From Nageia nagi (taxonomy: Eukaryota; Pinophyta), in NCBI GenBank assembly GCA_050084985.1, contig JBITNC010000001.1, positions 169,632,001 to 169,696,000 of the forward strand: a stretch of 64,000 nt of DNA, read 5' to 3'. Every line of letters begins with the position of its first letter. The first letter of the stretch is position 1. Under the pieces are notes generated by a model, which saw only the letters and a list, made by a program, of their open reading frames with translations, did not search any database and was not told the origin of the DNA. This document shows positions 1 through 11,107 of the stretch, in pieces. A program made the translations under genes and the position numbers.

Positions 1-600
1 CATCAAATCTGAATGCACAAGTTGAAGAGGTTGAGATGCTCTTATTGCTTTATCTTTTTCAAATCTTTATCTATTCATCTTGCTAAGGATGCACTTCTCA
101 CATAGACCAATTGAAAGTAAACCTTCCATAAGATCTTGATTTTTCATGACTTGAATACTCTTGTGATTAACGTGCCCTAAGCATTGGTGCCAAAGATTTC
201 CTCTAAAACATACATTTGTAGTAGGACATATCATTTTTGAAACTTGATCCATAATGTAGATTTCATCTTTCACTAACCCTTGAACCAACATGGCAAGTGT
301 TAATGCATTAGGTTTGAGAGTCAAACTTAAAAGAGTACCTTTTCCTTGCAACTTGAATCAAAGAGAGAAGGTTCATCCTAAGATTAAGAACATAGACTAT
401 ATTTTTAAGAACCTTCCTGTGAATCAACACACTCCCAATGCCTTGGAATTCAAGGATAGAATTATCACCTATCACAACTGCATCTTTCTTATACTTGTGA
501 AAGTTCTCAAACTTGTCTTTTTCAAAGCATAGGTGATTAGTGCAACCAAAATTAACAATTCAATTAGATAAAAAAGTATGAGTCATAGGGAAGAGCATAA
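1..600 (-). pseudogene. copia pol fragment: protease, GAG-pre-integrase, integrase start
   Basis: The reverse-strand frame at 351-67 carries LWHQCLGHVNHKS followed by CEKC, the His-His-Cys-Cys zinc-binding arrangement of the copia GAG-pre-integrase region. After one stop (64-66) the frame goes on to LVHSDL at the window edge, containing the first catalytic Asp of the integrase core. Upstream, around 533-555, the protease signature reads NFGCTNHL where the family has Asp-Ser-Gly, so the catalytic Asp is now Asn and the next residue Phe. A stop lies just before it. The family polyprotein makes and integrates retrotransposon cDNA; this copy cannot make an active protease. The rest of integrase, RT and RNase H would lie to the left, outside the window. 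Confidence 0.85.
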
Positions 601-1600
601 TAGTAAATTCAACTTTTATATTTTTCTTCCCTTTGAAGTTCTTTACATTTCCATTACCCTTGTAATTTTCTTCTCTTTTTTTTGCATCAATCAGTTTCTT
701 TGTGACCATGGATGCCACAAAAGTTACAATTTCTATCAAATTTTCTCTAAAGATTTGGTTTTCTTGCCTTGCCTTTTCCATCTCTTTGCTTGAATAAGTT
801 GTTGTTGTCATGGTTGCCATTGTTGCCATGGTTGCTATTGTTGTTGCCCCTTTTCTCAAACCTTTTGGAGGAAGAAGGATAAGATTTTTTATGATTATTG
901 AACTTCTTCTTGAAAAGAGTTTTGGTTGCTCCTAGATAAATATTATTATCCTTTGGATAATAAATCAACACCTTTTTGTTAAGAGTTTCCTCATACTTTA
1001 AAAGGAGCCTAGAAAGGTTCTCAAGGGAGAAGACTTCTTCTTCATCATCGAGCCTAGTCTCAATTACTATCATAAAGTTACCAAAATTTGAAGAAAGGCT
1101 TTAGAGAATGATGAATACTATGAACTCATCATTGATCCAATTGCACCCATAAGCAACAAGTTAGGTTCTAAGGTAAATGATTTTGTTCAAGTAGATGACA
1201 ATATTTTCATCTTTCCCTTAATGAGATTGAAATAATTTTTCAAGGATAATAAACCTTTTAGAAAACTTATATCCAAGGTAAATCTTATTATGCTTATCCT
1301 AAGCTTCCTTTGTTAAGGTTGAGGTTGAAATCATAAGGAGCACATCATATGACACTACACTAAAAATCATGGAGGTTGTCAACTCATTCTTCATGTTGTA
1401 TACTTCAAGTGCCTTCTTATCTGTAGGAGCAACTAGGTTCTCATTCACTATTTGCCAAAACTTTCTTGTCTACAATTCAACTCTTATCTGAGGTTCCCAA
1501 ATTCCAAAGTTAGAATAATCAAGAATGTGTTTCAGTAAAAAGGTTCCTCCCATTTGCTACATAAGAATGTGAATAAATAATAAGCATGTGGTTCAAAAAA
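580..1600 (-). pseudogene. copia gag with broken zinc knuckle
   Basis: The reverse-strand frame has the pattern of a copia gag (UBN2-like): a part with NFGIWEPQIRV near 1500, a middle with NENLVAP near 1440, and an Asn- and His-rich low-complexity tail near 780-860 before the zinc knuckle. The knuckle at 731-687 reads CNFCGIHGHKETD and then a TGA at 689-687, exactly where the last Cys of the CX2CX4HX4C motif should be, so a single-base change removed a metal ligand and ended the frame. Further stops occur between 1100 and 1480. Gag coats the element RNA in virus-like particles. I see no intact start codon. The family call rests on the motif order and the adjacent protease. Confidence 0.78.
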
Positions 1601-2387
1601 TAACATTACATGTTAAGTTTTAATCCAAGTAAATAATATATGTTAAATTTAACAATAAGGATATGCTTGATTTGTTTTACAAGAGAAAATGTTTACAACT
1701 CAAATATACATCCCATGTACCCAAATACCAAGAATCGTAGATGTAGAGTGACATTATTGAGGGTTATTTTCTTATCTAAATTAGGCCTTCACTTGGATGC
1801 ATACAAGGTTGAGCCCAAGTACAACCAATCGTCAACCAGTTCACCTTGGGTAGTATTATACTCTCATAAGGAGATGTACTTAATATTTTTTAAGGTATAA
1901 CATATATTGTATCAATAAAATTATTAATCTTGATTAGGTTTTAAGTTATCCTCATAGGTTATCAAGATAATCCCTAAATGGATGTGTAGACACGCATACT
2001 TGTCCACCTATTGGAGTTATATACAAACCAACAGAGGACTAAGGGGAATTGATAAGCATGAACTTTTCACCATTTGTATCATTGAACTTAAAGGATCCAA
2101 TCTACCTGTCCTCACCTCATGGCTCCCCAAACAAGTCATGTTGAAAAGTGTATGTATTGATGTGTTCATTTTAGGAGGTTGCTCATTTCAATGTTTATGA
2201 TTTTTGCATAATTAAATAAAGCAAAATGCAAAATATGAAGTAAAAGAGCATAAGCAAAAAACATCATTCATTTTGAAACCTAAGAGTCCAATGGGTTTTG
2301 TTTACCAACCCCTAAAGAACATCTTTACATCATTCTTTAATTGCACAAGTCCATTCCATTCTTACATAAGGAAGTAAAATTGGCATG

Positions 2388-2690
2388 CATTAATCCCATA
2401 ACTTAAAAAATTAGGAAGCATGCATCATTTAACTTAAAAATTAAGTACTAAGCATGTATTATTATCTTAAAAAAATAAGTACTAAGCATGCATTATTAAC
2501 TTACAAAATAAGTAGGAAGCATGCATCACTTAACTTAAAAAATTAAGTTTCATCACTAAAAGAAATAAGCATGCATTATTTCATAACTTAAAAATTTAAG
2601 TAAGCATGCATAATTTCCATAACTTAAAAAAAAATTAAGCAAGCATGCATAACTTTAAAATTTTAAGTAAGCATGCATTATTCCATATCC
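2388..2690. repeat. degenerate tandem repeat with GCATGC core
   Basis: About eight imperfect units of roughly 30-50 bp, each starting AAGCATGCAT and ending in an AT-rich palindromic stretch of the type ACTTAAAAATTAAGT. It lies in the long leader of the copia element. Each unit contains the 6-bp palindrome GCATGC followed by a second inverted repeat, so the array could fold into a series of hairpins. No coding potential is seen. Confidence 0.7.
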
Positions 2691-3199
2691 ATTAAATTCC
2701 AAGAGATAAATATTCTAAGCATAAAGGATAAAAAAATTAAGTAAAAAAAATCCTTAAATATTCCCCCTTTAATAAATGTTTAGAAAAATATTTTATGAAA
2801 AGTTTGCCACTCTTGCTTAAAAAATTTATCCAAGGAAAAAAAAATTTAGTTCTAGGTAAAAAGTTGCATCTAAGAGTTACCAAAAAAAATGAAAGATTAC
2901 TTTTGCTATCTTAGGCTAAAATCTCTCAGCCTAAAAAAGAAAGCTTCATGCTTAAAATAATCTCCATTTACTGCTTCCATTTTAAACAAGTAATCATCAT
3001 TTAAACTTCATTAAATGGAGAAGGAAGTCATGTACTTAAAGGAATGGCATTTAATATATTTTTGAAGTTGAAGCTTACTCAAACTCAAAAACTTCTACTT
3101 TAAGTACTAAATTTAATGTGGCAAATGATGGTCTGACAAGAACTTTATTTTCAAGTAAACAAAAAAATACCTTTAATGGAAAAAATGGCCAACTACCAA

Positions 3200-3940
3200 C
3201 AATTAATACAGGCATGGAGGGTCTTACTAAGCCATACATAAAAAGTATTTACAAATTAAAAAAAAAGCTAGGAGAGAGCTACGCATAATGAGAAAAAAAG
3301 GAACTTACGTAGGTGGGAGGCTACTCTTTAGAAGGCATGAGAGGAGAGCAGCTAGGAAGGAGTATCTAGGTGGCACAAGGAGAGAGAGAGAGAGAGGAGA
3401 GAGCCCACGTGACCTCCTCAATTTTGCACAAATCCTCTCTTATTTTAGAGAAATACAACAAAAAAAGGTCATGTAGAGTGGGAAGAGAGGAGGAGAGGCC
3501 ATAGCTAGAGTAGAGTCATTCTAGAAAATAGCAAAAAAAAGGAATATGAAGAGGGCTAATAGGAGGAAGGTCACATAACGGAAACCAGTTTCATCCTTCA
3601 TATTGGCATGAAATAAGTCATGCAAGAGGTTCATAAAAGGTGCATAAGGTGAAAGAGTGATTGAAGGGACACCCAATCAAGAGAAATGGAGGGTTGAGAG
3701 GAGGCCAAAATCCTCAGGCTATGAGGTTCCAAAAAAAATGCCACCTAAAAAAAATGCTGCAAGGAATTCAAATAGTTGAAGGTTTGGGGTTCATCAAGAT
3801 CACCAAAGTAGACCAAACAAAGACATTAATAGATAAAAAATTCAATAGATTTTGTATTTTAGAAAAAAAAAACTTTCTTATGTGTATATTCCCCTTTTTT
3901 TATCTATATAAAAAAACATTAACCCCCCCTTATTACAATT
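3200..3940. other. purine-rich non-coding stretch in copia leader
   Basis: Purine-rich sequence with a short GA run near 3380-3402 and many A-runs. Short plus-strand frames here have no recognisable domain and are low complexity. I treat the stretch as element leader or a further unrecognised insertion. Confidence 0.4.
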
Positions 3941-3942
3941 AG

Positions 3943-3944
<2 letters not shown>

Positions 3945-3995
<51 letters not shown>
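3945..3995. repeat. (TA)n microsatellite
   Basis: About 25 uninterrupted TA dinucleotides. The purity contrasts with the decayed sequence around it, as expected for slippage-driven growth. Confidence 0.95.
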
Positions 3996-3998
<3 letters not shown>

Positions 3999-4440
3999 AA
4001 TTGTATTTTTCTTCACAAAGATAGTAAAAAAAATTACATTATCTTTTCCTAAGATATTATTTCTCAAAAAAAGTGTATCTATATACATAAACTTTTATTC
4101 AAACCTTTTGAAAAAAAATTCAATCCATATATATACAAAATTAGAGTAATGTAATAAGCAATTTTAACTTGTAACTAACAATAGGAAGTATTAGTATAAG
4201 TGAACAAAATTACTTCATAATATATTGCTCCTTTAAAGAAATTTTACCACATATATAAGAAATTACTAACATAATACAACATATGTTGCTAACATTAGTG
4301 AAATATGCCATAAGATAAATAAATAAAGGAGAATGTATGTTGGAAGTTATACCTTGAATTTTACCTCAACAATGAAATGAAGAGATGAACACCAAGAAGA
4401 AGAGCTTCCATACCAAGGATGTGAAGATGAGCCTCCAAGG

Positions 4441-4454
4441 AGCTCTGATACCAA
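4441..4454 (-). promoter_or_regulatory. primer-binding site, initiator tRNA-Met type
   Basis: The reverse strand reads TTGGTATCAGAGCT directly after the LTR end, one base between. This is the usual plant LTR-element site matching the 3' end of initiator methionine tRNA, where minus-strand cDNA synthesis starts. It fixes the element's orientation as minus and the inner LTR edge at about 4456. Confidence 0.85.
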
Positions 4455-4455
4455 A

Positions 4456-4959
4456 TGAAAGGATTGTAATATAACATAAATAATCATAAACTACCAATAT
4501 CACATGGAATCTCACTCATTCAACATTAATAACTCAAGCATAAACACTCTCACAAGATAACTCAAGAGATAAAGTGGTTCTTCCAACTAGGAGTACATCC
4601 ACTAACTAGATCTTACTCCATTCATGAACATGAGCCTCTTACAAATCTCCTAATATCATCTCCTAAACACTATCCTATAGCATAACTTTACTCCACAAAT
4701 TGTTGGATGATCACAAAGAGGGATCCTTTTATTTATAGGCCAAAGTCTCTCTTTGGATCACCCTTTTACCCAATGTACAAAGGCATGACATGCAACACCC
4801 TTTTACCTAAGTGGCATGCTCATGACATGGACTGTAGGATAAGTTACATTATCATATTCATTTAAATACTTAAGGTATCTATAGATACCCTTAAGTATTA
4901 GTGAATTTACAAAGAATACTAATACAAACCTTTACAATAATGCATTATACATTCCAACA
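4456..4959 (-). repeat. copia 5' LTR
   Basis: About 504 bp, reading TGTTGGAATG to CTTTCA on the minus strand, so it has TG and CA ends. A TATA-like CCTATAAATAAAAGG on the minus strand (around 4728-4742) is the likely core promoter. A conserved imperfect palindrome, TACTTAAGGTATCTATAG and its mirror (around 4868-4900), sits upstream of it. A collinear copy in the opposite orientation at 23465-23955 supports the boundaries. Confidence 0.85.
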
Positions 4960-5059
4960 CCCATATCCAAACCCTTTTTAACACTTCAGTTAAAGAAGGA
5001 TTTCTTAAGCAATGAATTGTTATCTTAATGATTCCTATTTACAAAATTAGAGATAAAGT

Positions 5060-5490
5060 AACTCATCAAATTATAGAATTATTATGATAATTCCTTTACT
5101 TTTCAAACTTTATGGTAGTATGATAGAAAATAAAAATAGTATTTAGCTTGATGATAATAATTTAAGAGCTAAAGGAAAAGCTAGTTTCATATGTAGACAT
5201 TCAACAATGGATCACATATTCACATTTCAAGTTATTGTTGAAACCTATCAAAATGATATAAAAGGTTTAATTGCTTGCTTTATGGATTTTAAAAAGCATT
5301 TTATTTGTTCTTAGGGATAAAATTTCAAAGTATATTACTAATTTAGATTTACCTCTTGAAATAAGATTGGTTGTTTATAAACTTTTGGTTATTTGGGTTC
5401 AATTTTTGCTTCCCTAATTGAGTCATAAAGTAAACTGTAAAGAAGGTCCATGGCCATCATTTAGAGTATTTGGCCCCTCCTCCAAAAAAA
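5060..5490 (+). pseudogene. non-LTR retrotransposon (LINE, RTE-like) reverse transcriptase fragment
   Basis: The plus-strand frame reads through RAKGKASF, STMDHIFTF and then CFMDFKK, the pattern of LINE reverse transcriptase blocks leading into motif A. The motif A Asp is kept in FMDF, but the family's downstream AFD has become HFI. After a stop the frame resumes with DLPLEIRLVVYKLL, matching the segment after motif A. Motif C (the DD box) is not seen, so the fragment ends inside the palm. Such enzymes prime reverse transcription at nicked target DNA. The RTE-like label is tentative; the LINE RT call is firmer. Confidence 0.7.
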
Positions 5491-6364
5491 TTATTTTGTT
5501 ATTGATACACATTCTTACTTATTTGTTATCATTTTCCATTCATTTCCAAATTGTTACTTGTATTTGATTATATTTCAAATGATTAACATTATCATTTTTA
5601 TTTATGGAATAATTAATCAACTATATTAATGCATTTAATTATTATTTTTATTATACATAAAAAATTATAATTATATGTAAGTGATATGTCTAATGAGGTG
5701 TACTAATGTTGTATATAAACTTGTATTTTTATTTAAATTATATTTTAAGCAATCAATTATTATTTGTGTTCTACATATGAGTAAATATTTATTCATGCTA
5801 TCTATTTGTTAATACATATTGCCACTTATTTCTTATCATTTCTAATTTATATTTTATGTAATTGTTTCCATCCATTTCCAAATTATTACCTAATAGTTTA
5901 TGATATTTCAAGTGATTCACATTATCATGTATTTATAGATTCAAATCTATTAGTCAAAAATATTAGTGTATTTGATTATTATTTGTACTATGCATAAAAG
6001 CATACAATTACATTTAAGTGATTTATCCAATGAGTTGCACTAATGTTATATTCCTTATATAACTCATATAAACTTGTACTTTTATTTAATATTATGTCTC
6101 AATTTTTGGTTAAGTTTGTCATATGTTGACCATGTTGTGCCTTGTTTCCCATGTTGAATTCCCACTATGACATATACATGCTATGTAATGGCCTACTACA
6201 CTCATCCCATAGATTGGTTGGTGTCCTATGGAAATTTATATACTTTTACCTTTACCTTTAAATTACATTCTTGTATTTAAAAAATCAATTATTCAATCAT
6301 TTAAATGCAAACAAACACTTTTTAATGTGATCTATTCCATATTTTTAAAATACAAACACTTTAT
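5490..6364. repeat. AT-rich degenerate tandem repeat, left part
   Basis: Two adjacent copies of a 320-345 bp unit, about 5490-5810 and 5810-6130. Each runs from a CATTTCCAAATT segment through GATTATTATTT and TACATAAAA to AAACTTGTA(T/C)TTTTATTTAA. A partial further copy follows at 6240-6364, ending in ACAAACACTTTAT. The array is cut at 6364 by the LTR element and continues at 12616. Low-copy-looking sequence at 6120-6240 is embedded. No coding frame is credible here. Confidence 0.65.
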
Positions 6365-7847
6365 TGTAATGAGATGAACTAGGGCTCATGCAAAAATGCA
6401 CATTCCTTGCTCACAAAATTAGTACAAACTCCAAAATAATGCATAAAATAGTTCCAAACACAAAGCAATGATGAAATATTACAACCAACACCCCAGGAGT
6501 GTGATGTCTTTCTCCAAAGCCAAATCTCATGCCAAACACAAAAATATTTAACATCCAAGTATAGAAGCAATAATATCATATTATCCAAAAATCCAACATC
6601 TAGAATAATGATACCAATTGCTTACAATAATGCTAAATTATGCTAGACATCCCACTTCTAATTATGGAAAGCTAGAACATGAATAAATAACATAATATGC
6701 ACTTCTAGTTCCAACATTCAAGCAAGATGAGACAAATGACAATAATATAGCAAAACCAATGCCAGAGTAATTGTATTCAAAGAATAGAATTATAGTAATC
6801 TTAATTATAATAAAAATTTAATGAATATTGATACTCCAAATCACAAACCTACAATGTGGTAAGGCTTGCTCCAGGGCTTCCTCCTCCAGTAGTTGTAGTG
6901 GAATCTCAGAGATCCACTAGCAATATTCTAATAATTCAAGGGGAATTCCAACACCCCCTAGATAGCTAATTGTAATCCTTGAGGTTTGACAAACATCAAG
7001 AAATCATTGCATAAATATAAATTTATGCCAAACTTCAAGCTCTTCACACCATTGATACAAATCCAAGAGAGGCATAACCCTAACCAAGAAGAAGAATAAT
7101 AATTCCAATCACATACATGCATTTTTCTTTTAGGGATACTCCCTATATAGGTAGCTCCATCTCCTATGCATGCAAAGGATTGATGTAATCTCATCCAATA
7201 GTATATTAGGATTGATTTGTATGCTCACTTATCCCATGTGCAAGATTGAGGTACCTTGAGATGGAAGTAATCACATCCCAAGGGTCAAGAGCACCAACAT
7301 TGGGATTTGGGAGTCCTCTAATGCTTTGTACCAAGTGTTATTCCATAGGAATCATGTTTCTCTACCTCGAGTAATTAAAAGGGGAGCTAAATAATAATTA
7401 TTACCTATTAAATGTGAATTTACATCCATCAAGGCTCCTTATATGCAAAATCCCTAATTTAAGTGACTAATATTGTATTTACATTTAATAATTACCTTAG
7501 TATCATCATTACGTCATGATTGGCATTAGAATACTAGTTTACCCCTAACTAGATATAAATCACACCTAGATTAATAACATAATAATTGCACATCCTTAGT
7601 GGAAAGATGTGACCTTTCCAATGGTTAGCTGGAAAGAGAATTTTGGATTCCAATGCATGTGCATGATATTAGAAAATACCATAACTCCTTCATTTCTTGA
7701 TAAAACCTAATCGTGTAACCTATCAAAATAATTGGTATGAGGTCCCCTTTTCGTTCAAAGTGGTAAAACATCATTTTTTGTCTTATAGAAGATGTAATCT
7801 CCTTAAAACCAAAAATGAGTAGAACTTTACAAATTGGGGACATTACA
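6365..7847 (-). repeat. 3' LTR of the coiled-coil element
   Basis: 1483 bp, collinear with 11108-12615. By eye about 19 differences in the first 205 aligned bases, so roughly 90% identity there; this suggests an old insertion. It lacks a short insertion of about 14 bp present in the other LTR near 11322. The terminal bases TGTAATG and CATTACA are intact. Confidence 0.9.
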
Positions 7848-7872
7848 ATACCACCCCTCCAAAATTGCTTGT
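7848..7872 (-). promoter_or_regulatory. polypurine tract
   Basis: The reverse strand reads TTTTGGAGGGGTGGTAT directly before the LTR start. A purine-rich run here primes plus-strand cDNA synthesis in LTR elements. Its position next to 7847 shows that this LTR is the 3' one and that the element lies on the minus strand. Confidence 0.75.
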
Positions 7873-10180
7873 CCTTAAGCAATACTAACATCATTATCGA
7901 ATTGGAACCATCTATAATATCCCAATTTGTTATCAAAGAAGATTCTTCATGCTTTTGTTGTGTAACTCTGATTATAAATTCATATTTCTATGGTAGTGCT
8001 TTAGGTGCTCTTTCTTTCCAAATAGCCATGAGGCTATAGATGGTTATAGGCATAGAGAGTGTCACCAAACTAAGTGTTGAAAAATATGTTACAAGAAATC
8101 CCAAATCTAGATATGTAAATGTAGCAATGAAGTAATTGCTCCAAGTCGATACTAACACTTGCCCCCATGTATCTAAGTTATCATCTAGATACCTCATGAT
8201 GTTGTATGTCCCTACTTCAAGTGAAAACTTATCTATGTATAGATGATTAGGAGTGAAGTAAATATTCCAAAATAATGCTAGTGCTCCTCCATGTATCTTA
8301 ATTCTATCTTCAACATTCTTCACATGCCCAAGTGCCTCTAAGTTTATAAAATATAGGTCTAAAGTAGTGTGTTCATTTGAGAAATGTGTACTCCAAGTTG
8401 AGTGGTAACCCTAAGCGATCATCCATGATTCATTTGCAAACTACTTGTATTCAAGCCTAGCATAACTGTATTTAATATATCTAAGTAATGATCTTTCCCA
8501 AAATATTTAATTGCAATACTCCTTTATCTCCTATATCATAATTCAGTTTAGAGTCTTCACCCTCATCAAACTTTTCCTTAATATGTGTAAGTGTGCTTTC
8601 TTCAAGGAATGTGTTTAGAGATTCAAAGCATAATTTGAGTGATAAATTGTAATCCAACTTTTTTAAAGCATCATTCCCTTTACTCTCTACCTTTTTTTCA
8701 TAAAGCTCATGTTCTAGCTTCATGCTTATGTCCATTAGGTCCTCATCCTTTTGAGCTTTATTTAAAGATCAAGATAAATAAACATTATCTTCTTTTAGAA
8801 AAATGGTCACTTCTTCTAACTAAGAATTTCTCATAACAACTTGAAGTCTCATTTAATACAAAATTTCCTTTTTTGTATAATTTTTCCATTTGATGTCAAG
8901 TCTTCTTTGAAGCTCCATTATTTTCATACTTGATTCTTGAATTTGTGATTGCAAAATTGCATTTTTAGTTAGAGCATCATGATATTGGGCCTTGAGATGA
9001 GCCTTTTCTTGAGCCAATTCCTTCTCTATCTTGGCCAAATCCATGCTTTTCTCTATTTCTTGTAGCAATATGCTCATGTCCCTTGATGCCTTATTTGATA
9101 TCTCATCCAACATCATGACCTTGTTAGAGAGTTTTAATATTTCTTCATTGTATTTTCTTTGGATATCATTCACCTTTTGATCATTATATTGGGTCATTCC
9201 CTCTAGATATTTGACATGCTTTGCTTATTCTGCTTTCATCTTCAATTCATGTTACTTCCTGATTTCTATAGTTATATGTTCAACTATGAGTAGTTGTGTA
9301 TTAATTTGCTCTTCCAATGCTCTTTGCCTTTCTTTAGCTATTGCAATCAATTGATACCCTTTCATTAACTCTTGCTGAAGTCAACATATTTTTATATTAT
9401 GTAGTTTGATGGTTGCATGGTGATTTGAGAGTTCCTTTTATAAATATTCAATTTATTTTTCCTTTCTCTATAGGGTGGTTGTAAATCTTATTTTCATAAA
9501 TTCCTCTTTTTGTTGTGCTTCTTGTTGTAGTATGGTAGCTTCTCTCAATGATTCTTGAGCTATTTCATACTTCCTTTTCCATTCAAAGCTTTTCCCTTTT
9601 ATCCCTTTTAAAAGTTTGCAAACCTTGTCATGCTTTTATTCCAATGCTTTATATTTATGTTACATCCTTGCCAACCTATTTGAATCCCTCCTTGCATCCT
9701 TACTACATTTTTGTTTGAACACTAATTATTTTTCTATCATTTGCAATTTATCCTTAAGTGAAAGATACTTTGTTTGTAGTTTATTTCTAATAGTCTTCAA
9801 TTTTGTGTCTAGTTTGGATACCCTAGAGAGTGCTACTTGTTCCTTCTTCCTTGCCTCCATGAGGTTTGTCTTAGTGTTGGCTAGCTCGACCTTGATTCAA
9901 TCCATTGTATTCGATTCACTCTTGATCTCTTTGAGATGCGTTTCCCCTTTTGGAAGTGCTTGATTCTCTTCTTTCTTTTATGTTGGTGGTGTTTATGTAC
10001 TTTTCCCTCAATTAAATGAGTTTGTTCTTGTTGAATTTGGAGTACAAGTGCAATGGATTATTTTTAGTAGATGCTTCTTTCCCTTTAAGTCCATAAATAT
10101 CCTATAAATATCCTAAAGTCTACCTTCTCCTTATATTTTTCTAAAACATGTCGACCAAATTATCTTATTTTCTTCATCCA
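7850..10180 (-). pseudogene. coiled-coil protein of a pol-less LTR element (unknown function)
   Basis: On the minus strand one frame can be followed from an ATG near 10180 to about 8481, with roughly a dozen stops and possible small frame changes in its first 200 bases, then with a frame change to the polypurine tract near 7850. About 9960-8480 is rich in Lys, Glu, Leu and Gln in heptad-like order, for example LAKIEKELAQEKAHLK and ILQSQIQESSMKIMEL: a long coiled coil of some 450-500 residues. The last part (8323-7988) is hydrophobic and different, with MRYLDDNLDTWGQ, WSNYFIATFTYLDLG and IWKERAPKALP; it looks like a separate domain that I do not recognise. No zinc knuckle, protease or polymerase motif occurs. 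It may be a gag-like structural protein or a captured host gene. Confidence 0.65.
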
Positions 10181-11107
10181 TAATTTCAAGTTCTTTTTAT
10201 AAAACTAATTATTCCTCCTAAAATTCTAAAATCACTCCATAGTGAAAAAAACTGATCCACAAGTTAGATCTAGATACTTGGTTGCTAAAGGTTGAGCTTA
10301 TGGCCCAACATCTCCCTTTCTTCCTTCTTCACTGCACAAAATATCACTATGATACTAACATCACCCTCCAAGAGAGAGAATGATAAAAATTTGATATTTA
10401 TTTCTTAGTGCAAAGTATGATACTATTGTAATATTTTATCTCTTAACAAAAATACCAAGATCTTAAATGTGATAACTCAAAGATTAAAATTTCTCAAATC
10501 TGGTGCAATTTGGTCCTTCTCAAAACCCAACGATCTCTTTGAGTGGCCTCAAAAATACCAAATGGTCCTCCTTAAGGTCATATGGACATCCTAATAGCCT
10601 TGAAACTCTAAACAAGTTCCCTCCTTTCTCTTCACAACTCATATCTAGAGCTCTATACTTCAAATGAATCCTCAAACTTGATGAAAATGTTGTAAAATTT
10701 TAGAAATAATTACTCACTAAGCTAGATGACTTCTTTAGAGCCTTCCAATTTAGAAAATATGATCAAATTGGATCCTATGAACTATCAAACAATGGGATCT
10801 AATCTCTTATACCTCCAACGTAGGTATCTCAATGTCTATATTAAGCAAATATGATGTCCAAAGTTCAATGTTAGCCCTCTAGTGTTAGAATGAACTAGAT
10901 TCAAACTTGAGAATGCTCTCCTTAACTCTTTGATACCAATGTAATATCTTCAACCTTCCTTATATATTCTAGTAATATGATAATATCTATTTAGCAGCTT
11001 CTCTCTAGCAAGATGGAGAGATTTGCTTTAAATTCTCCTCTTCAACAATTTAATTTTTTTTTAAGATCTAAACCAATAGGATGGTAAGATCTTGGCTCTA
11101 ATGTAAC
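10181..11107 (-). other. leader of the coiled-coil element with two primer-site-like sequences
   Basis: No frame is recognisable. Read on the minus strand, just after the 5' LTR end (11108) comes TTACATTAGAGCCAAGATC, which looks like the common plant primer site with six bases missing from its middle. A second, better match, TTGGTATCAAAGAGTT, lies at 10940-10925, preceded by GATATTACA, which itself resembles an LTR end. Which one was the working primer site cannot be decided here. Confidence 0.5.

Larger units (their letters stand above)
1..4959 (-). mobile_element. Ty1/copia LTR retrotransposon, 5' part, truncated by window edge
   Basis: Read on the minus strand the order is LTR (4959-4456), primer-binding site (4454-4441), a long leader, gag (about 1600-580), protease (about 580-420), GAG-pre-integrase (351-67) and the start of the integrase core (66-1). 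The gag-protease-integrase order with integrase before any RT is the Ty1/copia order. The 3' LTR must lie left of the window. The leader of about 2.8 kb between primer site and gag is very long for this superfamily and is repeat-rich, so it may hold other insertions. Frames are broken by several stops. The same LTR family recurs as a solo LTR at 23465-23955. Confidence 0.85.

Noticed and set aside
3288-3942. Two plus-strand frames in the purine-rich copia leader
   Set aside because: Arg/Glu/Lys-rich low-complexity translation of a GA-rich stretch; no domain and opposite to the element's strand.
9616-9963. 115-codon plus-strand frame with hydrophobic stretches
   Set aside because: It is the complement of the coiled-coil frame of the LTR element; Lys/Glu-rich codons on one strand give Leu/Phe/Ser-rich peptides on the other.
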